Shown in pieces: positions 17,248-25,698 of a stretch of 64,000 bases of DNA. The DNA is from JALCRY01 sp050946575. Its GTDB lineage: Bacteria; Bacillota; Clostridia; Peptostreptococcales; Anaerovoracaceae. Under the pieces are notes generated by a model. The model was not told the origin of the DNA and made no database searches. It saw only the letters and a list, made by a program, of their open reading frames with translations. The stretch covers positions 1 to 64,000 of the forward strand of contig JBMNVB010000001.1 of NCBI GenBank assembly GCA_050946575.1, read 5' to 3'. Positions within the stretch are counted from its first letter, which is position 1. Every line of letters begins with the position of its first letter. A program made the position numbers and the translations under genes.

Positions 17248-18545
17248 TGGTCAGTCCCTCCCGCCTGTGATTGTTCTTCATCCTCTTCCGGCAGCTGTTC
17301 CACCACCAGATTTATTTCAAGTGCCTTTTTCTCCGTCGCCTTCGTGACTCTTCCCTTGAACAGCCTGTTCCCGCTCCTGTACTCGAACCTGTCGCCCTTC
17401 TCCGGCAGCTTGTCGAGGCACAGCACGACCCATCCGTTCACTGTGTTCGCGTCGATCTCGTCGTCTATCCCGAAATAGTCGAACACCTTCTGGAGGTTCG
17501 CGCTGCATATCACGCGGTACGAACCGTTCTGCAGCTCGGTCACTTCCTGCGACATTATAACATCATGTTCATCGTAGATCTCACCCACGATCTCTTCCAG
17601 AATATCTTCCATCGTGAGAAGTCCGGACGTCCCGCCGTATTCGTCGACGACGATCGCCATGTGGGTCTTCATCGCCTGCATCTTTCTCAGCAGATGGGCG
17701 ATCTTCATCGATTCCGCGACGAAAACAACAGGCTTCACAAAATCCGATATCGTCCTGTTCGTTCCGACGATATAGTTGTGGAAGTCTTTCTGGTTGAGCA
17801 CGCCGAGTATGGAATCCATGTTGTCCGAATAGACCGGTACCCTTGAAAACCCCGTATCCCTGAACACTGCCGCGACCTCGTCCATCGAAAGGTCAAGGTC
17901 TATTGCCACGATATCCACCCGCGGAGTCATGACCTCTACCGCCTCGAGCTCGTTGAACTCTATCGCGTTCTGGATGAGTTCGGACTGCTCCGACTCGATC
18001 CCGCCTTCCTTCTCCGCCTCGTCCACGAGTGTGATCAGTTCATCTTCGGTGATCGTCCGCTCCTCGCCGATATTGAATATCTTTACAAGCAGCTTCTTCC
18101 ATGCCGAAAACAGCGCGTTGAGCGGCGTCAGCACGACCATGATCCCGTGAGCCGCCGGCTCCGCGAATTTCGCGAACCTCTCCGGCGCCTCCTTTGCCAG
18201 CGTCTTCGGCGAGATCTCGGCAAAAACAAGCACCACTAATGTCACGACAATAGTGGAATAAGTCGGGCCGAGCCTGGATCCGAATATGCTGATGAACAAC
18301 GCCGTCGAAATCGCAGTGAGCGTAATGTTCGCAATGTTGTTCCCGATCAGTATCGTCGTAAGAAGCTTGTCATACCGGTCGGAAAGCTTCAGCACTTTCT
18401 TTGCGCGTCCGTCGCCGTCGGCGGCGGCATTTTTAAGTATTATCCTGTTCATGCTCGTGTACGCAGTCTCTGTTGCCGAAAAATATGCGCTCAGCAGCAC
18501 GAGCATTATCATTATTGCCACAGTCAACACGGTGTGGCTGTCCAT
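17244..18545 (-). CDS. CNNM/CorC-like membrane protein with CBS domains
   Basis: The 433-residue protein has a DUF21 transmembrane region (hydrophobic segments up to about residue 150), a CBS pair (about 205-330, with TPRVDIVAIDLD and VVDEYGGTSGLLTMEDILE) and a C-terminal CorC_HlyC domain. This is the hemolysin-C/CNNM architecture of Mg/Co transport or efflux proteins. AGGGGAAG lies upstream of the ATG. It heads the secA operon and its last 4 bp overlap secA, an unusual partner for secA. Confidence 0.9.
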   Translation of the reverse strand: MDSHTVLTVAIMIMLVLLSAYFSATETAYTSMNRIILKNAAADGDGRAKKVLKLSDRYDKLLTTILIGNNIANITLTAISTALFISIFGSRLGPTYSTIVVTLVVLVFAEISPKTLAKEAPERFAKFAEPAAHGIMVVLTPLNALFSAWKKLLVKIFNIGEERTITEDELITLVDEAEKEGGIESEQSELIQNAIEFNELEAVEVMTPRVDIVAIDLDLSMDEVAAVFRDTGFSRVPVYSDNMDSILGVLNQKDFHNYIVGTNRTISDFVKPVVFVAESMKIAHLLRKMQAMKTHMAIVVDEYGGTSGLLTMEDILEEIVGEIYDEHDVIMSQEVTELQNGSYRVICSANLQKVFDYFGIDDEIDANTVNGWVVLCLDKLPEKGDRFEYRSGNRLFKGRVTKATEKKALEINLVVEQLPEEDEEQSQAGGTDQ

Positions 18546-18617
18546 TATTTTCTTCCCCCTTGCGTATCGTTATGATTATATATGAAAACGCCGTAAAAAT
18601 AAAGGCCGGCCGGCGAT

Positions 18618-18647
18618 TTCATCAATGCGCGGCCGCGCATTGATGAA
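18618..18647. repeat. Inverted pair of ATCAATGC octamers, 30-bp perfect palindrome
   Basis: Octamers at 18621-18628 and 18637-18644 face each other around a GC-rich centre, giving a perfect 30-bp palindrome. It lies between the divergent CorC-like and dGTPase-like genes, about 75 nt from each start, so it is not a terminator. Confidence 0.9.
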
Positions 18648-18711
18648 GCAGCCGCAGCGTATTTGAAAAACACATCCGCGTGTTGTAAAATATTTATCTG
18701 TGGAGGATAAA

Positions 18712-19929
18712 ATGCCGAAAAATTCATTTAAGGATCTCGCGGCCGGAGGCGGGCGCGAAGACAGAGAAAAACTTACCGAAAGATTCAGTGCGATACCGGA
18801 CCGCGCGGGCGATATCCGCAGCGATTTCGCGAGGGACGAGACCCGGCTGCTTCACTGCCGCGCGTTCAGGAGACTGAAGCATAAGACGCAGGTGTTCCCG
18901 AACATAGAGAACGACCACATCTGCACGCGCATGGAGCATGTGCTGCACGTCGCGTCCGTGGCGGGCACGATCTCCGATTACCTCGGGCTCGATACCGAGC
19001 TCACGAGGGCGATCGCGCTCGGACACGATATCGGGCACGCGCCGTTCGGACACGAAGGCGAAAAGCTGCTGAACAAGCTGACGCAGAAGAAACTGAGCGA
19101 GCCGTTCAGACATGAGAGCAACGGGCTCAGATTCGCGGACAAAATAGAACTGCTCGAAAACTTCGACGGGACATTCAATAATCTCGGGCTGACATACGCG
19201 GTGCGCGACGGCATCGTGTGCCACACGGGCGAGGAGGAATACAGACCGCTCAGGCCCCGCGGGGAGCTCGGAGACCTTGAGGACATCGCCGCGGATGAGC
19301 TTGCGGGAAGCGCAGAGCCCGCCACGTGGGAAGCCTGCGTGGTGAAGATCTCGGACAAGATCGCATATCTCGGACGTGACATAGAAGACGCGAAAGCGCT
19401 CGGGTTCCTTGATACGGCCGAGCTCGCGGAACTGAAGGAGATGGCGAGGCAGTCGGGAAGCGGCGCGATAAATACGACCGTGATCATGCACGAACTTATC
19501 GCCGACATCTGCTCATGCAGCGATCCCGACGCGGGGATAAGGCTGTCTGACAAAGGCGCGGAAAGCATGCGCGAACTGACGGACTTCAATTATTCCCATA
19601 TATATAACGACTCGCGGCTGAGACCGTACAGCAGATTCGCGCATTCGGTCATTGCCGAGGTATACAACATGCTCATACAGTTCTATGAGGGGCGCGAGAC
19701 GATAGACGCGCTCAGGGCGGTGAAAAGCGATTACCCGGTCGTGGTCGGAGAATTCATCGGGTCGCTCAGGCGTCTCAGCGCCGTCGATTCACCGGTCGAA
19801 TACAGGAATAATAAGATATACGGCACGCTGGACACGCGTGAGACGTATATCCGCGCGATAGTTGATTTCATCTCGGGCATGACCGACAGATACGCGATCA
19901 GAGCCTATGAGGAACTGCTGAAATATTAA
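18712..19929 (+). CDS. dgt: dGTP triphosphohydrolase-like HD protein
   Basis: The protein of about 405 residues has the HD metal-site residues of dGTPase-family enzymes (RRLKHKTQVF, then TRMEHVLHVAS and ALGHDIGHAPFGHEGE). Members hydrolyse dGTP or other dNTPs to nucleoside and triphosphate. The ATG at 18712 is chosen because GGAGG lies 5 nt upstream. A GTG 12 nt earlier overlaps that site. An unknown gene follows after 10 bp. Confidence 0.88.
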   Translation: MPKNSFKDLAAGGGREDREKLTERFSAIPDRAGDIRSDFARDETRLLHCRAFRRLKHKTQVFPNIENDHICTRMEHVLHVASVAGTISDYLGLDTELTRAIALGHDIGHAPFGHEGEKLLNKLTQKKLSEPFRHESNGLRFADKIELLENFDGTFNNLGLTYAVRDGIVCHTGEEEYRPLRPRGELGDLEDIAADELAGSAEPATWEACVVKISDKIAYLGRDIEDAKALGFLDTAELAELKEMARQSGSGAINTTVIMHELIADICSCSDPDAGIRLSDKGAESMRELTDFNYSHIYNDSRLRPYSRFAHSVIAEVYNMLIQFYEGRETIDALRAVKSDYPVVVGEFIGSLRRLSAVDSPVEYRNNKIYGTLDTRETYIRAIVDFISGMTDRYAIRAYEELLKY

Positions 19930-19939
19930 AGGAGAAATA

Positions 19940-20545
19940 ATGGCGGGAAAATATGATGATAAGATCGCTGAACACGGAAGTTTCTTTTTCGTGAGGAACA
20001 TCAGCGGAGAACTGTACGACAGGATACGCGCCGTAGAAAGGGCGGCGGTCGAATCGCCCGAAACCATGGGCGATACGGCTAGAGACGCTCTCGAATGGTT
20101 CCTTGAGAACATATCTCTCAAATTCAACAACCTGAACTGGGAAGAATGCCGCGACTATTACAACGGAAGACACCCGGCGAACCCCGGCGAGACGAAGCTG
20201 CACATCCTGATCTGGTGCGCCTACGAGGTAAAGCAGATACCGGTGAATGTGAACATCTTTCCGGAGAGGTACAAGGACGGCAAGCGCAAGAAGACGAAAA
20301 ACATGGACTTCATGGACAGATTCTGCGATGACTGGAGCGTGAAGGCGGCGGAAAGCAACGCGAAAAGGAGTTTCAAAAACTCGCCTCAGAACATCGTGCT
20401 CTTCATGCAGTCGTTCTACTACATCATCAGCGGATATTTCCAGTTCTACAACAAGGCGCCGCAGGATCTGCCGGAATATGACTATAAGATCTCACTCGGC
20501 ATCACCGCGCCGCCGGATGAGGAAAAACTGGGATCTCCCGAATAA
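19940..20545 (+). CDS. Hypothetical protein (201 aa)
   Basis: I recognise no family. The protein is soluble, rich in aromatic residues (NLNWEECRDYYNGRHP and FMQSFYYIISGYFQFYN) and charged, with no signal peptide. AAAGGAG lies before the ATG, and the gene starts 10 bp after the dGTPase-like gene, so they are probably co-transcribed. A strong hairpin follows. Confidence 0.7.
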   Translation: MAGKYDDKIAEHGSFFFVRNISGELYDRIRAVERAAVESPETMGDTARDALEWFLENISLKFNNLNWEECRDYYNGRHPANPGETKLHILIWCAYEVKQIPVNVNIFPERYKDGKRKKTKNMDFMDRFCDDWSVKAAESNAKRSFKNSPQNIVLFMQSFYYIISGYFQFYNKAPQDLPEYDYKISLGITAPPDEEKLGSPE

Positions 20546-20564
20546 ATAAATATGTCAAAAACTG

Positions 20565-20591
20565 AGATCCGGACCCTATGGGTCCGGATCT
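20565..20591 (+). terminator. Terminator after the 201-aa gene
   Basis: A perfect 12-bp stem (AGATCCGGACCC with GGGTCCGGATCT) and a 3-nt loop lie 19 nt after the stop. The T-run is short. Confidence 0.75.
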
Positions 20592-20643
20592 TCTGATATT
20601 GAGTTTCAGCCGGCGTACAGGCTTCAGGTAATTTCCCCGTCTG

Positions 20644-20840
20644 TCAGCGCCCCGCGCCGCGGGGCGTGAAATGACTTCCGCCGTAAATTTTGTTATTTAT
20701 AACTTCATCCTTATATCTGTATTCTATCATATCAGATACTGTCACAAACCGGTACCCTTTTTTCTGCAGCCCGGGCGGCATTTTTTTCAGCGCCTGCACC
20801 GTCGACGGATACATCGAATGCAACAGCACGACGCGGCCGC
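20644..20840 (-). pseudogene. Remnant of a polysaccharide deacetylase (C-terminal part only)
   Basis: The frame encodes about 65 residues. The segment GRVVLLHSMYPSTVQAL and then GYRFVTVSDMI match the C-terminal end of NodB-type peptidoglycan/chitin deacetylases, where the histidine of LLH belongs to the active site. The N-terminal catalytic part with the metal-binding D and H-x3-H motifs is missing. The homology stops about 70 bp from the aspartokinase end. There is no convincing start site. This looks like a deletion remnant and not a functional gene. Confidence 0.65.
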
Positions 20841-20910
20841 AGGCATTGCTGCAGCAGGGCGCCTGTTTTCGGTTATTATTTATCTCATGCTCAGATCCCG
20901 TAAATCATTA

Positions 20911-22257
20911 TCAGCTGAAGTGCGCCTTCAGGTCCTTTCCGGATCCTTCGAACGCATCATATATGGCCGCGATCGCTTCCTCGAGCCTGTCGTTCACAAC
21001 GCCGACGATAACGTTCAGCTCCGAGCTGCCCTGGTCGATCATCCTGATGTTGATCTTCTTTTCGGCGAGCGCCGTCAGTATCTTCGCCGAAGATCCCGGC
21101 TTGAACGCCATCCCTTCGCCGACAGTCGTTATCAATGCGATGTCATCGTGTACGATTATCTCGTCCGGATGGAGCTTCCGCCGTATCTCCTCGACTATCT
21201 CTTCGGTATGGTTTCCCATGTTCTCTCCGGACACCGCGACGGAAACGGAGTCAACGCTCGTCGGCATGTGCTCTATCGCGAGCCCGTAGTCCTCGAATAT
21301 TCCGGCTATTCTCCTGATGAAGCCGACATAGTCGCTTCTCCTGTCCTTGTATACCGAGATGACGACGAAATTCTTCCTTCCGGCAATGCCCGTTATGACG
21401 CGGTCCTTCGCGCCCGGTCCCGGCTCGCTCGTTATCATCGTGCCCTCGTTGAACGGGTCGTTTGTGTTCCTTACGTTTATCGGGATCTTGGCTTCCTTCA
21501 CCGGGAATGTCGCCGCTTCGTGCAGCACGTTCGCCCCCATGTACGACAGCTCACGAAGCTCTCTGTACGTGACGTCCGTGATCGGCTTCGGGTTTTTCAC
21601 GATTTTCGGATCCGCCGCAAGTATCCCGCTGACATCCGTCCAGTTCTCATACACTTCCGCGTTCACCGCCCGGGCGACAAGCGCTCCAGTGATATCGCTT
21701 CCGCCGCGCGTGAACGTCTTTATCGAACCGTCCGGCGCCGCGCCGTAGAACCCCGGGATGACGGCGTTTTCGTGCCGCGCGAGCTCGTCCGCTATCGCTT
21801 CGTACGTTTTCTGCTCCAGCAGATTCCCGTCTTCATCGAACCTGACCATCTTAGCGCTGTCCACGAAATCGTACCCGAGATACTCTGCAATGATCCTCGC
21901 ATTGAGATACTCTCCCCTGCTGGCCGCGTAATCCGCGGTATCGTCTTCCGCCAGACGGCCCTTGATCTCTTCGAATTCACCGTCGAGATTTATGGACACG
22001 TCAAGGTTCATCTCTATTGACTTGAATCTGTCCACTATGACCTGGAACAGCTGGTCGACCGGCAGGTTCTGGCCCGCCTGCTCCCTGCACATATACAGCA
22101 GATCCGTGATCTTATTATCCTTGCTGAATCTTTTTCCCGGCGCAGATACTACCACGAATTTTCTGTCCGGGTCCGCGTTAATGATTTCCTTCATTTTCGC
22201 GATCTGGATGCCGTCGGCGAGCGACGAGCCTCCGAATTTTGCCACTTTTATTCCCAT
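20911..22257 (-). CDS. lysC: Aspartate kinase
   Basis: The 448-residue enzyme makes aspartyl phosphate, the first step toward lysine, threonine and methionine. KFGGSS (residues 7-12) and the TFTRGGSDITGA segment mark the kinase domain, and two ACT domains at the C-terminus (about 300-448) are the feedback-regulatory part. AAGGAG is 6 nt before the ATG. It lies downstream of metK on the same strand but after a terminator, so it probably has its own promoter. Confidence 0.96.
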   Translation of the reverse strand: MGIKVAKFGGSSLADGIQIAKMKEIINADPDRKFVVVSAPGKRFSKDNKITDLLYMCREQAGQNLPVDQLFQVIVDRFKSIEMNLDVSINLDGEFEEIKGRLAEDDTADYAASRGEYLNARIIAEYLGYDFVDSAKMVRFDEDGNLLEQKTYEAIADELARHENAVIPGFYGAAPDGSIKTFTRGGSDITGALVARAVNAEVYENWTDVSGILAADPKIVKNPKPITDVTYRELRELSYMGANVLHEAATFPVKEAKIPINVRNTNDPFNEGTMITSEPGPGAKDRVITGIAGRKNFVVISVYKDRRSDYVGFIRRIAGIFEDYGLAIEHMPTSVDSVSVAVSGENMGNHTEEIVEEIRRKLHPDEIIVHDDIALITTVGEGMAFKPGSSAKILTALAEKKINIRMIDQGSSELNVIVGVVNDRLEEAIAAIYDAFEGSGKDLKAHFS

Positions 22258-22312
22258 AACGAACTCCTTGTGATTAATACAGTAAATGTTTCGGCGCCAA
22301 AGCGCAAATTTT

Positions 22313-22343
22313 AAAGGGGAAGGCCTATTAAGGTCTCCCCCTT
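22313..22343 (-). terminator. Terminator downstream of metK
   Basis: On the minus strand AAGGGGGA pairs imperfectly with TTCCCCTT around a loop of about 15 nt, followed by TTTAAAATTT, in the gap between metK and lysC. Confidence 0.6.
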
Positions 22344-22387
22344 CGAACCGTTTTCATTTTAGCAAAGCGGTGTTTACATTGCAACTG

Positions 22388-23578
22388 TTATTTGAGCTCA
22401 GCCGCAAGTTCCTCCGCCTTGTCGAGATGCTCCCACGGAAGGTCGATGTCCGTGCGGCCGAAATGGCCGTACGCCGCCGTCTGCCTGTAGATCGGCCTTC
22501 TCAGTCCGAGGTCGTGGATGATGGCTCCCGGTCTCAGGTCGAAGTGCTTCTGCACGATCTCGGAGATCTTTTCGTCGTCGAGTTTCCCGGTGCCGAACGT
22601 GTCGACCATGATGCTTACCGGCTCCGCCACTCCGATGGCGTACGCCACCTGGATCTCCACTTTATCGCAGAGCCCCGCGGCCACGAGGTTCTTCGCCACC
22701 CAGCGCGCCGCATATGTGGCGGAACGGTCTACCTTCGTCGGATCCTTTCCGCTGAAGCAGCCGCCGCCGTGATGAGCGTAGCCGCCGTAAGTGTCTACAA
22801 TTATCTTTCTTCCGGTAAGTCCCGCGTCTCCGTGAGGTCCGCCTATCACGAATCTTCCGGACGGGTTGAAGAAGTACTTTGTTTCGTCGTCGAGAAGTTC
22901 CTCCGGTACGACCGCGTCGACCACGTATTCCTTAAGATCCGCGCTGATCTGCTCGAGCGTGGCATCCGGATCATGCTGCGTCGAAATGAGGATAGTGTCT
23001 ATCCTTTTCGGACCGTGCTCGTCGTATTCCACCGTGACCTGCGTCTTTCCGTCCGGGCGCAGATACCTGAGCGTGCCGTCTTTCCTTACGTCCGCAAGTC
23101 TTTTCGCGAGCCTGTGGGCAAGGCTTATCGGGAGCGGCATGAGCTCGGGAGTCTCATTGCAGGCGAATCCGAACATGAGCCCCTGGTCGCCGGCTCCGAG
23201 CATGTCGTACTGATCGTCCGCAGACGCCTTCTCAGCCGTCTTTCCGGCCTCTCCGTCCTGGATGCCCTGGCTGATGTCCTGCGACTGCTCGTCTATGGCA
23301 GTCAGGATAGCGCACGTGTTGCCGTCGTAGCCGAGTTCGCTCCTGTCATAACCGATGTCGAGGATGACCTGTCTTGCGATCTTCGGGATATCGATATATC
23401 CGTCCGTCGTCATTTCTCCCATGACCATAGCGTAACCCGTGTTCGCCGTCGTCTCCAGAGCGACTCTGCTGTAAGGATCCTGTCTGAAAGCTTCGTCAAG
23501 GATCGCATCCGAGATCTGGTCGCAGATCTTGTCAGGATGTCCTTCCGTTACCGATTCCGATGTGAATAGTCTTTTCAT
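22388..23578 (-). CDS. metK: S-adenosylmethionine synthetase
   Basis: MetK makes SAM from methionine and ATP. Family signatures GHPDK (near residue 13), GAGDQGLMFG and the GGGCFSGKD phosphate loop are intact, and the length of 396 residues is normal. The start at 23578 has AAGGAG 6 nt upstream. The longer frame upstream runs into the riboswitch terminator and is not translated. Regulation by the SAM-I riboswitch just upstream means SAM represses its own synthesis. Confidence 0.98.
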   Translation of the reverse strand: MKRLFTSESVTEGHPDKICDQISDAILDEAFRQDPYSRVALETTANTGYAMVMGEMTTDGYIDIPKIARQVILDIGYDRSELGYDGNTCAILTAIDEQSQDISQGIQDGEAGKTAEKASADDQYDMLGAGDQGLMFGFACNETPELMPLPISLAHRLAKRLADVRKDGTLRYLRPDGKTQVTVEYDEHGPKRIDTILISTQHDPDATLEQISADLKEYVVDAVVPEELLDDETKYFFNPSGRFVIGGPHGDAGLTGRKIIVDTYGGYAHHGGGCFSGKDPTKVDRSATYAARWVAKNLVAAGLCDKVEIQVAYAIGVAEPVSIMVDTFGTGKLDDEKISEIVQKHFDLRPGAIIHDLGLRRPIYRQTAAYGHFGRTDIDLPWEHLDKAEELAAELK

Positions 23579-23606
23579 TGAATACTCCTTTTCCGGGGTC
23601 CTTTTA

Positions 23607-23636
23607 TAAAAAAATCTCTTCTCATTTCGAGAAGAG
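23607..23636 (-). terminator. Intrinsic terminator of the metK riboswitch
   Basis: On the minus strand CTCTTCTC and GAGAAGAG pair around a 5-nt loop and are followed by a run of 7 T, between the SAM aptamer and the metK ribosome site. Confidence 0.92.
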
Positions 23637-23644
23637 CGTATTTC

Positions 23645-23762
23645 TACACGTCTCCTCATCTTTCACCGGCAATGCCGGTGTAGGAATTGGCACCTTCGAT
23701 CCGTGATCGGGTTGCCGGGCTTCACAGGGCCTAATCCCTCAGCCACTCGTAATAAGGATCCC
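23645..23762 (-). promoter_or_regulatory. SAM-I (S-box) riboswitch
   Basis: On the minus strand the S-box hallmarks appear in order: CGAGTGGCTGAGGGA, GGCCCTGTGAAGCCCGGCAA, the variable CGATCACGGATCG region, AAGGTGCCAATTCC, a GGCATTGCC hairpin and GAAAGATGAGG. The aptamer is followed by the terminator at 23607-23636 and then metK. SAM binding should favour termination. Confidence 0.97.
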
Positions 23763-23861
23763 TATCAATATGAAATTTTGCATCTGCCAACGATTATAAT
23801 GCCGCTAAGTGATGCGGTCAATAGAAAACGTTGATTTCTGTCAATTAAATTTCCCGGCCCG

Positions 23862-25175
23862 TCAGTCGCCCTTTACAAGATCCAGGAAATCCTCGAACCG
23901 CGGGATGCCTGAATTTATGAAATCGTAAAGCACGGGCTGCTTGAACTCGAACTTCATGCGCGGGATGAAAAGCAGCGACGGATCGTTCTCCGCCACGTCG
24001 CGCTCCATCTTCATGATCCCGCTGAGGGAATACGCCGCGGCGATGAGCTGCGCTCTGTCGGACAGGTAATACATGCCGGAGATATCGTCGCTCAGCATGA
24101 ATACGCGGCTGTTCACGTGGTCGTTGTTGTCATTGAATTTTATGTACAGTTCGCCGTGCGGGTACTGCGACGCCGCCATCGAATTGAAGTTGAGTTTCAT
24201 CTCAAGCGTGAGATCAGTCCCGGAAGAAGGAATAACATCGAATACAGTAATGAATTCCGAGTGCGCGAGCTGCATCATGGCCTCGTCCGGCGAGATCTTG
24301 AACCCCGACGCGTGCTCGTACCTCACGACGCGCATGTTCTCGACCTTGATCTTCGAAACGATGAGCCTGTACTGCGCATTCGCCTCCACGAGACTTTCGC
24401 ACAAAAAGAAACCGTCCTTCTCGTCTATGGTGTTTTTCCTGAGCGTCTGCGGCGGCAATGTCGGATATATGTCAATGGGTATCCCGTTTTCTCCGCCGGG
24501 CGTCTGTTCTGCGTCCGGGGCCGTACCCTCGTCCCCCGACAGATACGCGGCCGCGAAAAAGTCGCGCGCGAAACAGCGCATGAGGAAATAATTTATAAGT
24601 TCGTACTCCGATTTGATTACCGGGCACTCCTTCGCGAACAGCACCGCCTGCGCCTTATGCATCGAGCCGGGAAGGCATTTGTTGTCCGCCGCCCCGTCAG
24701 TGCGGATTATCTTCTCGTAATCCGTATCGGTGATGAACGGTATCTCTCCCTCGCCCGCCGGAGCCGGCTGCTCGCGGAGCAGAGGCTCATATTCACTGTA
24801 TCCCGACGGGAGCGACTTCCCGTGCTCTTTGTTGAACGCGGCGTACTCGCGCAGGAGCATGCGCGCTTCCTTCTCGGTGACAAAGATGCGCTCTCCTCCG
24901 AGGCAGTCCACGATCATGTGCTCCACGGCCTCAACGTCCGCCAGATCACCGCCCCAGATACTCTGATAATTCTCGAGACCGTTTTCTTCCACGTCAAAAT
25001 AAAAAAACTGATGCAGGTCAGCAGCGTCGGGACTACCCTCTATCTGCCAGTGGATGTACATTGTCATCGTACCCATCAGTCTCGTGTTCGTGATGTAAGC
25101 CGACTCGAAATGCCTCTCGCACTCTTCTTTCGGTTTCACACCGCCTTCTATCAGTTTGAAATCATTCTTCGTCAT
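23862..25175 (-). CDS. Hypothetical protein (437 aa)
   Basis: I recognise no family. The protein is soluble and acidic with no signal or membrane segment. Its middle (about residues 205-245) has a low-complexity acidic insert (SGDEGTAPDAEQTPGGENG) that separates two more structured halves. GCGGGGGCC upstream of the ATG is a modest ribosome site. It is a single gene whose upstream region carries the DnaA boxes. Confidence 0.7.
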   Translation of the reverse strand: MTKNDFKLIEGGVKPKEECERHFESAYITNTRLMGTMTMYIHWQIEGSPDAADLHQFFYFDVEENGLENYQSIWGGDLADVEAVEHMIVDCLGGERIFVTEKEARMLLREYAAFNKEHGKSLPSGYSEYEPLLREQPAPAGEGEIPFITDTDYEKIIRTDGAADNKCLPGSMHKAQAVLFAKECPVIKSEYELINYFLMRCFARDFFAAAYLSGDEGTAPDAEQTPGGENGIPIDIYPTLPPQTLRKNTIDEKDGFFLCESLVEANAQYRLIVSKIKVENMRVVRYEHASGFKISPDEAMMQLAHSEFITVFDVIPSSGTDLTLEMKLNFNSMAASQYPHGELYIKFNDNNDHVNSRVFMLSDDISGMYYLSDRAQLIAAAYSLSGIMKMERDVAENDPSLLFIPRMKFEFKQPVLYDFINSGIPRFEDFLDLVKGD

Positions 25176-25382
25176 CAGGCCCCCGCAAATACATGAGAAA
25201 ATCGTTTGTGCCTATTCTATTATATCTATGCGGATTCCGCAACTTATTTTCCGGAAACGGCGGCTCGCGCGGATCCGCATGAATGTTCACTCTTGTTTTC
25301 GTATTATGTCAACTTGTGTTCTTTATTTGAATAGAATTCATTCACAAGGCCTGAAACGTTGCACTTATAACATTTGCACGAC

Positions 25383-25514
25383 TTATGCACAGGCGGGGTC
25401 AGATTGTATACGATATTATGCACATTCGGCTGTGGATAATGTGCAAATCTTGAAGCCGCATGATTCCAACATTTTCGGCGCACGATTGATATATGTCAAG
25501 TTTAGTTATCCACA
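25383..25514. promoter_or_regulatory. Cluster of four DnaA boxes
   Basis: Perfect TTATCCACA boxes lie at 25506-25514 (plus) and 25431-25439 (minus), and the near-consensus TTATGCACA at 25383-25391 and 25416-25424. They sit in an AT-rich gap of about 520 bp between divergent genes, followed by a T-rich stretch at 25530-25560. No dnaA, dnaN or other origin gene is near. Confidence 0.7.
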
Positions 25515-25698
25515 GGTTGAAATTCCCATTTACAGTTATTTGTTCTTTTTTACGGTTTATTGATATTCGCGTTTCCGCCCCCGGCAGCGCCGTTTTCCTC
25601 ATTCCGCGGGGCCGGGATCCGCGGCGCTGCCCTCTCCCGCCGATATGGATAATACCGCACCGTTCTGATATAATATTCATCAGTTTACGGAGGCTGCC

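Noticed and set aside
25176..25560. oriC at the DnaA box cluster
   Set aside because: Core genes do not switch orientation here and dnaA/dnaN are absent. I report the boxes without calling an origin.
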